A DNA stretch of 64,000 nucleotides from contig SAXG01000016.1 of NCBI GenBank assembly GCA_012932865.1, positions 744,001 through 808,000 of the forward strand, given 5' to 3'. The translations under genes and the position numbers were made by a program. Each line of letters starts with the position of its first letter. Position 1 is the stretch's first letter. This document shows, one piece after another, positions 1 through 14,712 of this stretch. The DNA is from Amylostereum areolatum. Taxonomy: Eukaryota > Basidiomycota > Agaricomycetes > Russulales > Stereaceae. Under the pieces are notes generated by a model. That model did not search any database, was not told the origin of the DNA, and saw nothing but the letters and a program-made list of their open reading frames with translations.

Positions 1-362
1 GCTCAAAGTTTGCAAGATGGACCAGTGCTAACTTTGGTAAGTATGGATGGGACATGATTGGTATGGTTCTCGTTACATCAGAGTCTGTTGGTGGTCAAGG
101 GATCTTTCTGCTGACTTTTTATCCAGTGGGCGAGTTCGGGAAGAAATGGTACAAACCCGAGCTGTCCAGTCACCAGTGCCGATACCATCCAGTAAGATCC
201 AGTATGGCTACTGCAACTCTCGCGGGTGGTTAAAGCGCCATTGTTCCACATCTGACTTCTGAACCCCACAGGCCTATAAGTATCTCGATGAATGATCGTG
301 GTCCGGTGCTTACGCCCTGTGCCACGCTTGATTCCAGATACCTCACGTCACGATTCTTCTGC
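1..362. other. 5' flank, no gene recognised
   Basis: No convincing exon is seen on either strand. It lies directly upstream of the seven-helix protein gene and probably holds its promoter. A gene reaching in from outside the window cannot be excluded. Confidence 0.4.
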
Positions 363-2031
363 ATGTCCAACGTCTCGTCTTCAGGTTTTCCTGGCAACGA
401 CAGCGCGCCCGGTGCGCCTCTCCAACTGCCTCTGGCCGACGATATCAACTCGGTCGAAAATGCGGTTCTCAACATTGGATCGCGTGTCTCTAGCCAGCTG
501 GAACCTCTCGCGATCGAGACTGCTTTATTTGGTGAGGTTGTCATGTCGGTTTTATTACTCCTGAGTAGCTCACTTACAGATGAGCAGGCGCATTCTCTCT
601 GCTTATCATCCTTTCAACCTGCATCTTATTGTAAGTCACCACTGCTCGATGGATTCCCCGTGTTGATGGACGCCTTCCTAGACGAAATGGGCTACGCCCA
701 TTGTCCAACACGTTGATGGCACTCGTTTGTGGGATCATGTACGCGATAGCCGCAACGCATTGGGCACTGAGGTTTCGGTATACTCTGCTGGATGGCAGGG
801 CTTCTAGTGCATTACAAGATCAGACCGTATCGTGCCTCGATAGCATATCCGAAGGAGTATCTTGCTCTTCGTTTTTCGACTTGGATACAGTGTTCGAATC
901 GCTGGGGCCCATTCTGAGCGGTTGTACCCTCACCGCATTGCTTTTGGTCAACGTGAGTTTATACACCTTGAGGTTGTACAGGATCGTGATATGACAGTAT
1001 CCTTAGATTATTCTTAGCGATGCTATCGTCTTATGGAGAGCGTGGGTGTTATGGTCCAGAAGTCGTGCCATACAGGGTATCTCATCGGCACTCATCTTAT
1101 CCACTCTTAGTGAGTAAATTTAACTCCTGGATGATCAAATATAACACATTGTATATTCAGTCATGTCGTCGTTAAGTGCACGCACGACCTGTCGTGCTGG
1201 GCTTCTGGAAGGCAACGAGTTTGTAGACGACCACTTCGGTGCTGCGGCCTTTGTCCTATCTTGGGCAACAAATATGTGGTCTACCACGCTTATTTCATAC
1301 AAAGCCTGGTAGAACTGACTCCTGTTCGTTTCCGAATCGTCGCTCACTTCATTGCTACAGGCGTCACCGACGACTGATCACTGGCAACCTGCGAAGTAGA
1401 AGTATACGCTCTCAAGCTGAGAAAGTCATGATGCTCTTCGTCGAGTCAGGCGTGCTTTACTGCGCTCTCTGGGTTGGTGTTCAACGTTCATTCTCCTATT
1501 TCATAATTCTCACCAGACCCATTGTGTGCGTAGAGTGTTTTGGTCGCATATATCCTCATACGCGAGTTCGGTTTTGGAAGGGAGTTTAGTATTGACACTC
1601 CCAAGTGGCGATTCACCGATCGTATAGATGAACTCGAGGAAAACGGTCTAATACACCTCATTGTGCGTCTTCCACGCGCGAATCATTTTCCTCTCTCACA
1701 CCTGCGTGCGATTTAGGGAATGTATCCCACCATCCTCGTTGCCCTCGTCTCGTTGCAGAAGTTGCGCGGCACCCACAACTTCACGCTTGAATCAACGCTC
1801 GACAGGCCGCCTGCGCCCTTACACGAACCGCCCAGCCGACGCGTCGCAGTGCGAGTAAACACACACGTCGAGACACTGGACATAGAAACCGAGGCGCATA
1901 GCCAGACTTCGGCTGTTGACATCCATCCGGAGAGAGACTCTGCAGGTGATTCGGATACGATCTCCACCGTCGATGGAGATGGAGGGGGAGAAAAGGCAGA
2001 CAGGGGGTATGTGTGGGCCGTGGCCGTGTAG
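363..2031 (+). CDS. Seven-helix membrane protein, Agaricomycete family of unknown function
   Basis: A polytopic membrane protein spread over about six to eight exons. The N-terminus is hydrophilic (MSNVSSSGFPGNDSAPG). It is followed by an exon ending IETALFG that joins, through an intron ending at about 592, to a helix reading AFSLLIILSTCILL. Later exons give MYAIAATHWALRF, an extracellular-type loop with two cysteines, DAIVLWRAWVLWSRS (about 1021-1060), SWATNMWSTTLISYKAW, then FVESGVLYCALW and MYPTILVALVSLQK before a charged cytoplasmic tail rich in Asp, Glu and Thr. This motif order is familiar from a large, uncharacterised seven-transmembrane family of mushrooms; no ligand or role is known. 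Start chosen at 363 because it opens the frame leading into the first helix. It is convergent with the left GH1 gene. The exon between about 1110 and 1200 is the least certain part. Confidence 0.72.
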
Positions 2032-5435
<3,404 letters not shown>

Positions 5436-5946
5436 TCAGGGGGTAGAGAGACCAACAGAAGAAACATCACTTTCACCTTCGGGAGTACTTACACCACGGG
5501 GATCAACGGGCGGGGGCACGGCACGAGCATCGGTGACGGGACTTCACGGACAGGGCTCCAGGAGTTGGGAGAAGGTGGCTCTTAGATGGGTTTCTTCCTG
5601 CCGGTGGAAAGTCAGCAGGAGGCACACTGGGCGGAGGGAGGGGCGCGCGTACCTGCTCGTTCTTTTTTTCCCGCCGTCCTTCCACTTCCACAAGCGCTCG
5701 GGGACAGGAGAGGGTGATAAGTTGGATATCCAAAGGCGCGCCGTAAGGCGGAGGGGAGGTGGCGTACGACAAGCGAAGCTTGTCGCGCACCACCCCGACC
5801 TGGGACTCGAGGGGTCAGATCGACTCGTGTGCGAGCGGACTAGAAACGTACCAGGGATCCATGGCGAGACTCGGAGGCAATGGTAGTCCCAAGGCGTCCC
5901 CGAGCGGAATCCATATTCCGTGTTTTTCATGGTTAGTTCCGAGCAT
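5436..5946 (-). pseudogene. Possible small multi-exon gene or relic, left-arm copy
   Basis: Coding-like stretches on the minus strand: MLGTNHEKHGIWIPLGDALG just downstream of an intron acceptor, then VVRDKLRLSYATSPPPYGAP, then EETHLRATFSQLLEP, and a tail GESDVSSVGLSTP ending at 5436. A 50-base GT-AG interval joins the last two in frame. The first exon does not join the second in frame with the obvious splice sites. The left copy has a run of seven A residues (plus-strand T run near 5668) where the right copy has six, and the right copy has one extra base in the preceding intron. No family is recognised. It may be a degenerate gene or a real gene with a start exon I cannot place. Confidence 0.3.
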
Positions 5947-6406
5947 ACCTGGAAAGTGTCGTTAGTCGAAGATGGCGAAGGTTATAAGGAGGCGCTCACC
6001 AATGGCCCCTTCGGTCCCAGTGGTGGGTAGTCCAGGAGCGCCGCACGTCGTCCAAGTCGATGCCCATATGTGCCGTGCCCAGTATCACCCCACGGCGCGT
6101 TCCGCCATCTGGATCAGATCTGCCCAGCTGCGGCCAAACTGGAAAGAGTGAGTGTGCAGGTGTGGTAGTGCCGAGGTCCAGGGGACGGGTGGTCGGGTGT
6201 GGTCCTGTCAGGTAATCGCGTCAGAACGGGAACACCGACGAAGAAGAGAAAGACGCACCGGAAGAAACCCTGCCTCGGGCGATGCCAGCCAGTGGACATC
6301 AAACCAAGTACAGTACAGTAATCTAACGAAACCGAAACCGAAACACGCCGAAACCGGGAAACCTCAACACCAACACGCGAACGTGTACACTCTCTCCATC
6401 TCTCAC
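5947..6406. other. Spacer between small gene and orphan gene, left arm
   Basis: Contains a possible 5' exon or leader intron of the small gene (donor GTGAGCGCC, acceptor TTTCCAG just before 5946) and the 3' flank of the orphan gene. Frames here are interrupted, so no coding call is made. Confidence 0.3.
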
Positions 6407-7990
6407 TCAGAAACTCCCATCGAACAGGCTCAACAGCCCAAGGCCGTGGAGCGCCACCGATGTCGCATCGAGGAAGCCGAGGACGGGGGACACGATGTCC
6501 TGGATGACGACCTGCATGGGCGAAGGTGCCGGCTGCTGGACCTCGACGCTGACCATATCGCTCTCGACAATCTCCGGGGAGCCGATGTTCATGACGATGA
6601 GGACGGAAGACGACTCTGACGACGTGGACTCGTCGTCGCTGTCGATGGCGGCTGGTTCTTCTTCGTCTTCCGCGTCCTTGAACAGGGCCTCGAACTCCTC
6701 CTCGGACAGCTTTCCCTCGTACGGGTCCTCGAACTGGACGGCGTTGAGAACGGGGCAGTCGCGATTGATCTCGCGCTTGAGGTATGGACCCTTGAGGGGC
6801 CAGTCGTCAGGCGGCGGCGGGCGATACGGGAGCTTGTGGGCGGGGCGCTGTCGGTGGGAGTACGGGATGCACCAGAGGTCCGCATGGGAGGGATTGTCCT
6901 TCGCCTCCTTCAAGGCTGCGTCGAAGTCGTATCCGTTCCGTCTGACAATGCGGTCCGCCTCCTGGCGGCACCGCTCCTCTTGACGCCTATCCCTCCGCTC
7001 GGCCCTCGTCTGGAGCGTTCAATCAGCTTGGAATGAGGACAGACATATTCGGATGCACTGACCTCTCTGCGTACGCTCTCCGGCCTGCTCTCCAGAACAG
7101 GCGAGATGACCGCCTCGTTGTCAACCTGCGAGGAAAAGGTCAGCATGGGATGCTGGTCAGAAAAGAGGTAGACGTACTTTCTCGAAGCCCGTTCCGGCCG
7201 CCATGTCGCTGTCTTCCCAGATCTCGGGGCAAGGCGAAGCCTAGTAAGGAGAAAGAGGGTTAGTGGATGCGGAGGAGCAATTCATTCACGGCTCACCATT
7301 GCGACGTCGACATCCACGCTATCGTCCACCTCCATGGGCTGGTACACCTGGTAGTAGTTCTGAACCTGCTGTGAAACGGGTCAGCGAGGAAAAGAGGGAA
7401 GACCGCGGTGTACTCACCATGGGACTGTCGACCTCGAGGGCGATCGCCGGGGTCTGGTCCACGATGCGGAAAGTCGGCGGCGAACGACGACGCAAGTCGG
7501 GAGCGTTCCGCTTCTTCCAGACGGCACAAGTCTTGGGACGACAGGCGGAGACCCGGCGCTTGACGTGTGCGGGCTGCTCCCTCAGTTCGGCGGGGGACTT
7601 CAGGCAGGAGAGGTCGGGGTGGCCGCGGTCGTCGAAGGCGCAGATCGCGCGCTTCCTCTTGTACATCGAGCTGGCGTCGTGGTATGCTTCTGAGGCCTCT
7701 CCGTGGGAGTATGCGCGCACCATGGGTGCGGCGAGAGGCTTGGCTTGAGCCAGGAGCGCACGGTACTCGGCGGGCGTGAGCACTCCGGTGGACGGGTCGA
7801 TGGGGCTGCTGCCGTCCGGATGGGCGATGACCTGGAAGTCGAAGTTGAAGCTGGACGCGAGGACGGGGCGTTCGTGGGGTAAGAACACCCTGAGACCGGG
7901 GACGACTGGGAAGGGCGCGAAGGGGACCAGTGGCGGGTGCACCACGGCAGGAGCCTTGAAGGTGATGAAGGGGGTGATGATGAAGGGCAT
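6407..7990 (-). CDS. Orphan acidic protein, left-arm copy
   Basis: A five-exon gene of unknown function. Exon 1 (7990 to 7418) starts MPFIITPFITFKAPAVVHPP and contains SPIDPSTGVLTPAEYRALLA and a basic stretch VKRRVSACRPKTCAVWKKR. Three small exons follow (QVYQPMEVDDSVDVDVAM; a short exon ASPCPEIWEDSDMAAGTG; VDNEAVISPVLESRPESVRR). The last exon starts TRAERRDRRQEERCRQEAD and continues through a Pro-rich segment, an acidic/Ser cluster (EDEEEPAAIDSDDESTSSES) and a hydrophobic end VLGFLDATSVALHGLGLL. All four introns have GT-AG borders. The charged coil-like segment plus acidic patch could suit a nuclear or binding protein, but that is only a guess. No signal peptide or catalytic motif is seen. 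Its only relative here is the right-arm copy, and both keep open frames despite amino-acid changes. Confidence 0.7.
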
Positions 7991-8095
7991 TGGTGGTGGG
8001 TGTGGGTGGTGTATGAAGTGAAGAGATGATGGTATCGCCAGGATACTTGGATGGGTAGGGAGAATTGGTGAAGGGCAGAGAGGGCGGGCGGGCAG

Positions 8096-8132
8096 CTTAT
8101 ATATGAATCCCGCCAGGCTGCTTTTATATGAA
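8096..8132 (-). promoter_or_regulatory. Tandem TATA elements of the left orphan gene
   Basis: Two TATA-like cores, ATATATAAG (8096-8106) and ATATAAAAG (8121-8132 region), sit in a tandemly repeated unit with the shared text GGATTCATATA and GGCGGG. They lie about 105 and 135 bases upstream of the ATG at 7990, a normal distance for a fungal core promoter. The same pair is conserved in the right arm. Confidence 0.5.
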
Positions 8133-8640
8133 CCCTGGCGGCGGAATGCATCTTGGGGACGATCAACAGAGTGGACCGTGGGTAACCAACAGAGCGTGTC
8201 GACATCACGAGCACGCGTTGGCAGCCATCTGGGAGGGCATTGGAATGCGTCTGCATGTCGGCGATGGCGGCGACAATCGAGGCCGCCGCGTTCCCGCCGC
8301 GCTCGCGCCGCGTCCCGCCAGATCGAGAAGAAAGTCATCGGATTTTCCTGTGAAAAAGAATAAAATATCTGTCAGTGGGGACGTACGTCCGTTCGTTGAG
8401 GCTCCCTGCCGAGGGATGATGACGGGCGGGGGACAGTCGGGACATGAGAGAGTAAGAAAGGCCACAGTGTGATAGGATCATTAGAGCCATTGACGGTCAC
8501 TTTGACAGAAGTGCGGTGTAGGCAATAGATGCGGTACTTCGTTCGTGGAGTGAACTTAGGTGACGATTTGGAAGTGATAAAGTGGGGAAAAGTCGCGAGG
8601 CGGCGGTCGCGCGAGCTTCGAGTCCGAGTCCCTTTTCACA

Positions 8641-11002
8641 TCACCTGACCGCTCGGTCGCTGTTACTATTAGAACTTGAGTCGCAGCGAGAACTCTCCCT
8701 CATTCACTTCACATACTTATGAGTACGCTTCGCCAAGTTCCGACGTACGCCACCTGTTTTCAGAGACGTGGCAGAAGCGTCCAGCTCGAAGATATGAGAT
8801 ATCCTTTTCGCTTTCGTCCATGAAGGCTACGCGCTGCCATGCACATCGAATTTCGTAGTCGTAAACTCCCAGCTACTCCCAGCCACAAGGTGCGTCTCGA
8901 TCTGTCTGTTTCCCATGTCCACTCCCTGAAGCTTCGATCAGTAAAATAACAAGAACGTCGCCGTAGATCTTCACACCTCGAATGTCGCCCGCTGTTCGTA
9001 AGGCCCGCGGTCTTTATCGTCTCTTTCCCGCCCAACTCCTACCCCCTCGTCGCCTGCCTTCTTCAACCGCATTGACGCATGTCCTCTTCCCCGGGGCTTC
9101 CGGTCTGTCCAACCTCAAGAGTCAACGACCGTCCTCCAAAGTTTCTTTTCGTTCGAAGTACTCATAGGTAGACTTTATTTCGCCATGCCTGGATCGTACA
9201 CCATGTGAACAACTTATCGTACAGATTAACCTCGACGCGCCTCTCGCTGGTGGTTTTCATTCGTAGTCGTGCGCGACCGACAGGTCCTTCCTTGGGTTTT
9301 GTTTACTGGCTACCCCAGTCGCACGGCTACCCTTTCAGCCCAACCATCCTGGCCAGTTCTACCACCAGCACAAACATTGCCCCTACCTCGTCTCCTACCC
9401 GCACGAAGAGCGCATCCTTCCCTTCACCTTAAACAGTGGAACGCTTTAACCAGGCGGATTGTTGAGGCTTGACAATCTTTGCTGGTTGACCATGCGATGC
9501 TCGTTAGGAGTTGCTATTCGGCGTGGACGGAAGGGATCCGGACAACTGATATGTCGAAGTGGCCTCTTTCAATAAGGGTTTGGAAAGGGGGATATCGCAC
9601 CACACGGACGACGAGCGATGGTAGCTGCGGCGACTTGGTCATGGCCTGTGGTCATGCCGTCGGCGATCAGAGCGGTTTGTTCTCCCCCGTTTTCACGTAG
9701 TGTTTAGTTGGTTGATACTATTTTACTTGCAGCCAGCCTTCAGTTTTTGTCTGCTTACACGCGTCCATTTCGGCTCTAGCCTCACGAGACGTCGGACTCG
9801 GAGGAAGACTCGTCATGGAGGTAAGTACTTTCATGAATCATCGACGTGTTTTTTTGCGACTCGATTGTTGACGAATGAGAACGTAGGCTTCTTTCCTTGG
9901 TTCTCAACGCGTACATGGAAATTCTGGCGTCCAGTACGGATGTAACTCTTTCGACAAGGTGGTTAGGGCGCGTCGGCCTGGTGAGTCGAATATTTTCCCT
10001 CCTTGATCCGTGGAGTCTTCTTCGTATATTCTTGTTATGTGACCTCGTCCTCTCTTGGTTATATTCTGTTTTTCTCCAAGCTCTCTCCAGTGTCTCTTAC
10101 GTTTATCTCCATATATTCTCTCCGTGCCATGGTTTTCGTCTTTTATTCGTTGCCTTGTCCTTTTGTTCGATCAAGTATATGCTGACGGATTCATGTTTTT
10201 CCAGGTCATCACAGACTTGGGACCTAAGCGTCTATATGCCGAAATTCAAGGGGCCCTCGACTTCTACTCGAAGCATTTCGCGTCGACAGCGCCAGCAGAC
10301 CACGAGGCCATTTGCGCTCGCCTCCCGGGAACATCCGTCGGCGGCTGTCTACTCCCCACCGTTCAGACACTTGTGCTTCTTCACCAGTGGACAGCATTCC
10401 ACGCCGAAGTCTGGTTGAAAGCGGGATGGAACCATCAATCGCGCTCAAAAGTCGTAGGGAAACATGAAGAACGATGGGCCAGGAGAGCAAGGCGAACTGC
10501 ATAACCCGTAGCAAACGCTTTAGGCTAGAACACGGAACTGTTTCAAAGAGGATCAGAACTTGAGGGCGTCCAGCAGTCCAACCGACGATGAACGGTGGTG
10601 GGCTATCGAACAGAACAACACAGACTTTTGCGTTATAATACTTCCCGCGTTCGCGAAGTGACACGCTCAAGACGAGGAACCTATTCGATGTAATCGCTTC
10701 GGTGGGAGTCGCTTAAGGCGTCGAGGACCTTGCATAACGGCGCGTTTCCGCGGCGGCGTGTTGTCATACGCCGACCATCGTCTCGATGGAAGAACACGGG
10801 AGAATCCAACGACGGCGTCTGCATGTCGATCTGGCGGTCCGACGACCGTGCAATGCGATGCAGGCTTTGATCATGAGAAAGATGTTGGAGTCGGCGACGA
10901 AGACGGGGATACCATTATTCTTGAACTATGTGATGAAGCATACAGACTAATATATGATGCATCAAACCTCTGTTTCTGAAAGTTGGAAGCTTTCCAAACC
11001 AC
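8641..11002. other. Gene-poor stretch between left arm and STE3 gene
   Basis: No confident gene. On the plus strand, 9897-9978 and 10205-10504 could be two exons joined across a GT-AG interval of about 226 bases (LNAYMEILASSTDVTLS, then ITDLGPKRLYAEIQGALDFY, ending at 10504), but no family is recognised and the 5' part is unclear. The 9000-9450 segment is C-rich with broken frames. A short pheromone-precursor gene was looked for beside the receptor and not found, though very short genes are easy to miss by eye. Confidence 0.3.
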
Positions 11003-12500
11003 CTAGACAACCTTCACCTTGTCCACGTCTCCTTCCGCTTCATCCACACCCAGGATCTGCTGAGTGGGCGCGCCAACTGAACCGTTCTCCGCGCAGCTGT
11101 GGTCCTTGGCAAGCACAATCTCGACGGTGTCGTCCACCGAACCACCCCCGACGTTTCGTTGCGTCGAGAGCGTGGAATCCGCGTCATTGGTCATGCTCGA
11201 TCCTACGGTGGACAGGCTGTGTACACATTAGACCTTATTCGACACGCAAATCGAACACGACGTACCCGAAAGATCGCCTCCGTGGCGAATTAAACTTGAT
11301 ATCTGGGATATCCTTCCGCATGGGGGGTTTGAACCCGAACGGACCCACGGCAATCCAGAACCAGTGACGGTAGGTTGCGCGGGCCTCTCCCGTCAGGCCG
11401 TATATCGCAAAGATGAGTATGGAAAGGATGGGGTAGAGCCATTCTGCTAAAATAACTTGGAAGCTGGACCAGAGGTCGGAGCGCCATTCAGCGGCGGATT
11501 CGGATACCGTAATCCAAAAATGTTGGTGTGTGTACTGCCAGCCTGTATAGAATGGTTTTCCGGAGCTCTTCAACTGCCCGATTTCCGTGAGGAGCAATAA
11601 GATGCTACTTGGAAGGGTTATGAATATGTCAAGGCACCCTATTGTCAAGACGCGAAGATATCTGGCACGGTTTATGGTGCCATTGCTTTGAAGAAACGCG
11701 TCGACATCCTTGCGTTGACGATAAAAGGTCCATATAATTCGCGCTAGAGTTCGCGTTCAGTTAGACCGCAGCTTGTCGCATGAGACATGGGGCTTACGAC
11801 AGTAAAATATGGCCGATATTAGTGGCAAGATGACACTCCAGAGGTCTATGATAAGGATGGTCGATGCGGACGGTGCAACGGCGCTACTGCAGCCTATTTC
11901 TTCTATGATTGCAAAGCGATGCGTTTGAACAACATAATCTAGACAGAGGACAACATGAGGAGCCACATCTCGAAGAAATGTAGAGTTGAGTGCGAACAAA
12001 GAGGCCCGCCTACTATAAGAGGGAAACCAACACCAATGAACAGATCCAGGAGGCATTCGAAGCGTCTCTGCAATGCACAAATATGTATGAGACGAGGTCT
12101 GCCACTGGCAATGAGCACAACTGGCCTGTCTTGTGCTCAGTGCATCCATAGTCCTCAAGCGCGTGATGTTGCACACCCGACGGGTGATAACCAGGGAACA
12201 TGCAGGGACCCCATATGCAGCACACAACTCGATACGACTTGCTTTTTGTCTATCAGGCTACGCAGATGGTTTGTTGGGAAAGAACGTACAGATATCGCAC
12301 CACACGGGGGCTATGTTGTCCACATTATCAGACCAGATTACGGCCGCGGAACCTTGGACGAGACAGTATGCAAAAAGCCATAAGCATAGCATAAGCACGC
12401 CGGGGCTCCAAGTTTGGCGCGCAGTGACAAGGGAGGTGAGGAGCATGAGGAACGCCGCGATGACGCTCACGACAGGGAGGAGGGGATAGGTTGGATCCAT
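11003..12500 (-). CDS. STE3-type pheromone receptor
   Basis: A seven-helix G-protein-coupled receptor of the fungal STE3/Rcb class, which binds lipopeptide mating pheromones at the plasma membrane. The start MDPTYPLLPVVSVIAAFLML matches the usual opening MDPTYPL. Next come SPGVLMLCLWLFAYCLVQG and NIAPVWCDI, then after an intron GVPACSLVITRRVCNITRL, FECLLDLFIGVGFPLIVG, DYVVQTHRFAIIEEIGC and LWSVILPLISAIFYCR. The C-terminal half has FITLPSSILLLLTEIGQL and ILIFAIYGLTGEARATYRHW, followed by a hydrophilic tail ending at 11003 after one last short intron. At least six introns are implied. Receptors of this class occur in the B (P/R) mating-type locus, but Agaricomycetes also carry non-mating paralogs. 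Without a neighbouring pheromone gene the mating role stays open. It sits about 2.4 kb inside the left repeat arm. Confidence 0.88.
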
Positions 12501-13222
12501 GATAGAAGGGTGCAGAGAGAGAGATGGAGATGGCAGCCAGGCTTTTGTATTGCATTGAGACGGCGCCACTGGAAGACCCCATGTGCGCCTTCCTCAGGGC
12601 ATAGCTCCGTGTTTCAATTCGACATATGTGGAAGACACAAAACCTTACCGGGTTGGGAGTTGGAATTCCTCAGCTCGTAAAAGACGGCGTCTTGGACGGC
12701 CAAAGGCAGCGGAGCCCCGATCGCGGAACATCTATGCTTCTGATCGTTGTGAGCACTGGTAAGAGATTTGCTGTAATGCGGCATCAACGCCGGTCCGTGC
12801 GTGGTTTGTGCCGCTGTACGTGGTGGCGACTGATCTGAGGATGAAAACCTGAGTATCAGAGTATAATCTTCTACTAAGCGTACGAGGCATTTGGATGTGG
12901 AAGCCCGAAGTGCAGCCAAGGTCTCCGACTCTCCGTCGTCGCGAGCGAATTAAGTGCGCGAATTTTCGAGCGACGTTGTTTGTACATGTTAGAATCCAAA
13001 GCCGACAGCTTCGTTCCTGGGCGCTTGCTCTATTCAACCGCAGATGACGATTTCGCATGAATCCAACCAAGACAAGTGGCCTACAAGCTGACATGTGCAA
13101 AGAGTGATCTCAGAGATAACCCACTAGAGATTATGTTACAGGAGTAAGAAATTTCGTGCGCAAGTACCACCACTCTACCCGTCTGTCTGACTCCAAACAA
13201 CACATCCAACTTCCTGCCAGTG
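12501..13222. other. Intergenic region upstream of STE3 gene
   Basis: Promoter side of the receptor gene and 3' side of the coiled-coil gene. Open frames on the minus strand (for example 12614-12919) show no recognisable domain. No CaaX-ending pheromone frame was seen. Confidence 0.35.
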
Positions 13223-14460
13223 CTACGCCGCTGGAGGCTCTTGTTCCCCGGTGTCTCTCACAGCCACACTCCCAGCACGGCTTCGAGGGATGAGCGTTCC
13301 TGTCTCTGCAATGCGTGCGCCACGCTCGATGCTCTCCCGTCCTGGTCGAGATATGCTGCGAGTAGGCTCATTGCTTCCGCGTCGCCACCGACTGGTATGC
13401 TCAACGGGGGAAGATGTGCCCGTACCATTGACGGGTGAGTGTGAGGGGTGTTGCATCGTGTAGGTGACGGGAGAGCCGAAGGAGGATGAGAGGGAAGGAG
13501 GAGGCACGGATGGATATGATAGGGGCAGACGCGGTGCAGGTGCGGGCATTGGGGGTGGTAAGGAACCGGATGAGGGAGGTGTGGTGACATGAGTCGTCGC
13601 GCCTAATGAACTTGTTGGATTAGTGGATGTCGTTGGGGAGAGCGATGGAGATTCCAGGGATGATGAGGTTGTTTCCGATGTGTGTACGGGGCGGTGAATC
13701 TGCGATGGAGGTCGCGGGATAGGAACGGCGTGTGTCGAGACGAGATTGTGGTGGAATTGGGGGTTGGAAGATGTGTTCGACGAGGAACGTCGGTGTGTTG
13801 GCTGGGAATACGGGTCTTGCGCGGATGACAAGCCGATGAGGTTGTCCATCGGCAGGCCCAGCTGAAACAAATCACAAGACGGCGGTCAGCCAGATCTGGC
13901 ACGGAGTGGTCCAGAACCCGAGCGGACGCACCCTTCTACGATGTTCGATGAGTTCCTCGCGGTAGATCTCATTGAGGCGCGATATCCGGATGTATTCCCG
14001 TTCGGTGTCGACGAGGCGTGCGCGTAACTGTTCGTTGTCGCGGCGCATGGATTCGAGGAGCAGGTCGGAGCTTGGGGTCGGAGGGTCATGTATTGAGCGA
14101 CCATATTCCCGAATAGGACCATCTCCGTTCGCCGGGGGACCGTTGACGCCATTGGGGAGTTGGGCCTGCTGTTGGGCGAGACGAAGGACAGAGAGTTCCC
14201 TGGAAAGGCGGTTGACATGGGATTCAGACTCGGCTTCAAGCACGTTTTCGAGATCGATCTTTTCCTCCTGGAGCTACATGAAGGCGTCAGTGCGCCACTT
14301 GCTGCTGTCGCGTTCGTTGTACTCGGACCTTTTCGAGCTTGCGCGACAGAACATTGATGATCCTCTCCTCTTCTGCTTCGTATGCGTTGATAAGATCTTC
14401 CTCTCGCTTGCTACTGGAGCTCCCGTTGGATAGACGGCGAATTGGGGGGGAGTACGACAT
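13223..14460 (-). CDS. Coiled-coil protein, CCDC6/DUF2046-like
   Basis: Three exons. Exon 1 starts MSYSPPIRRLSNGSSSSK and runs into AEEERIINVLSRKLEK. After an intron of about 55 bases come LQEEKIDLENVLEAESESHV and NRLSRELSVLRLAQQQAQ, then a second coiled-coil LLLESMRRDNEQLRARL and SRLNEIYREELIEHRRR. The last exon begins LGLPMDNLIG and is a long low-complexity Ser/Pro/Thr tail ending at 13223. The paired heptad blocks (LSRKLEKL..EKI.LEN, then EAESE..VNRL) resemble animal CCDC6 (Pfam DUF2046); in fungi the function is not established. The tail looks disordered and a likely phosphorylation target. The start at 14460 is the first ATG of the conserved frame. It is divergent from the ChAPs gene with 252 bases between starts. 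Confidence 0.8.
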
Positions 14461-14712
14461 GGCGAAGGCAACTTGGGTGGGTCGACAAGGATAAGTTCGG
14501 ATGAGAGGGGCGGACGAGACGGGACGAAGAACAGAACGAGACCATTCGCCGTCGTCATTCGGCAATCTCGGCCCGGTCGGCGTTCAGACGGCTCTGTGCC
14601 ACGTGAGGGTCCGCCGGCGGTTGCCGTGAGACCCAGGACCGACACTGGACCAACGGACTCGGAGGCGGCGTCGACGCGAACAACGCCCGACACCGCTAGC
14701 TCATCGTTCACC
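14461..14712. promoter_or_regulatory. Divergent promoter region
   Basis: The 252 bases separate the starts of the coiled-coil gene (minus) and the ChAPs gene (plus), so both promoters must lie here or overlap the leaders. No clear TATA box was identified. Confidence 0.4.

Noticed and set aside
10945..10965. Minus-strand Cys-Ile-Ile-Tyr-stop, another CaaX-like end
   Set aside because: A stop codon lies just upstream of the Cys in the same frame and Tyr is an unusual final residue.
13251..13463. Short plus-strand frame ending Cys-Cys-Ile-Val, a CaaX-like end near the STE3 gene
   Set aside because: It is antisense to the last exon of the coiled-coil gene, and the rest is Arg/Pro-rich shadow sequence unlike a pheromone precursor.
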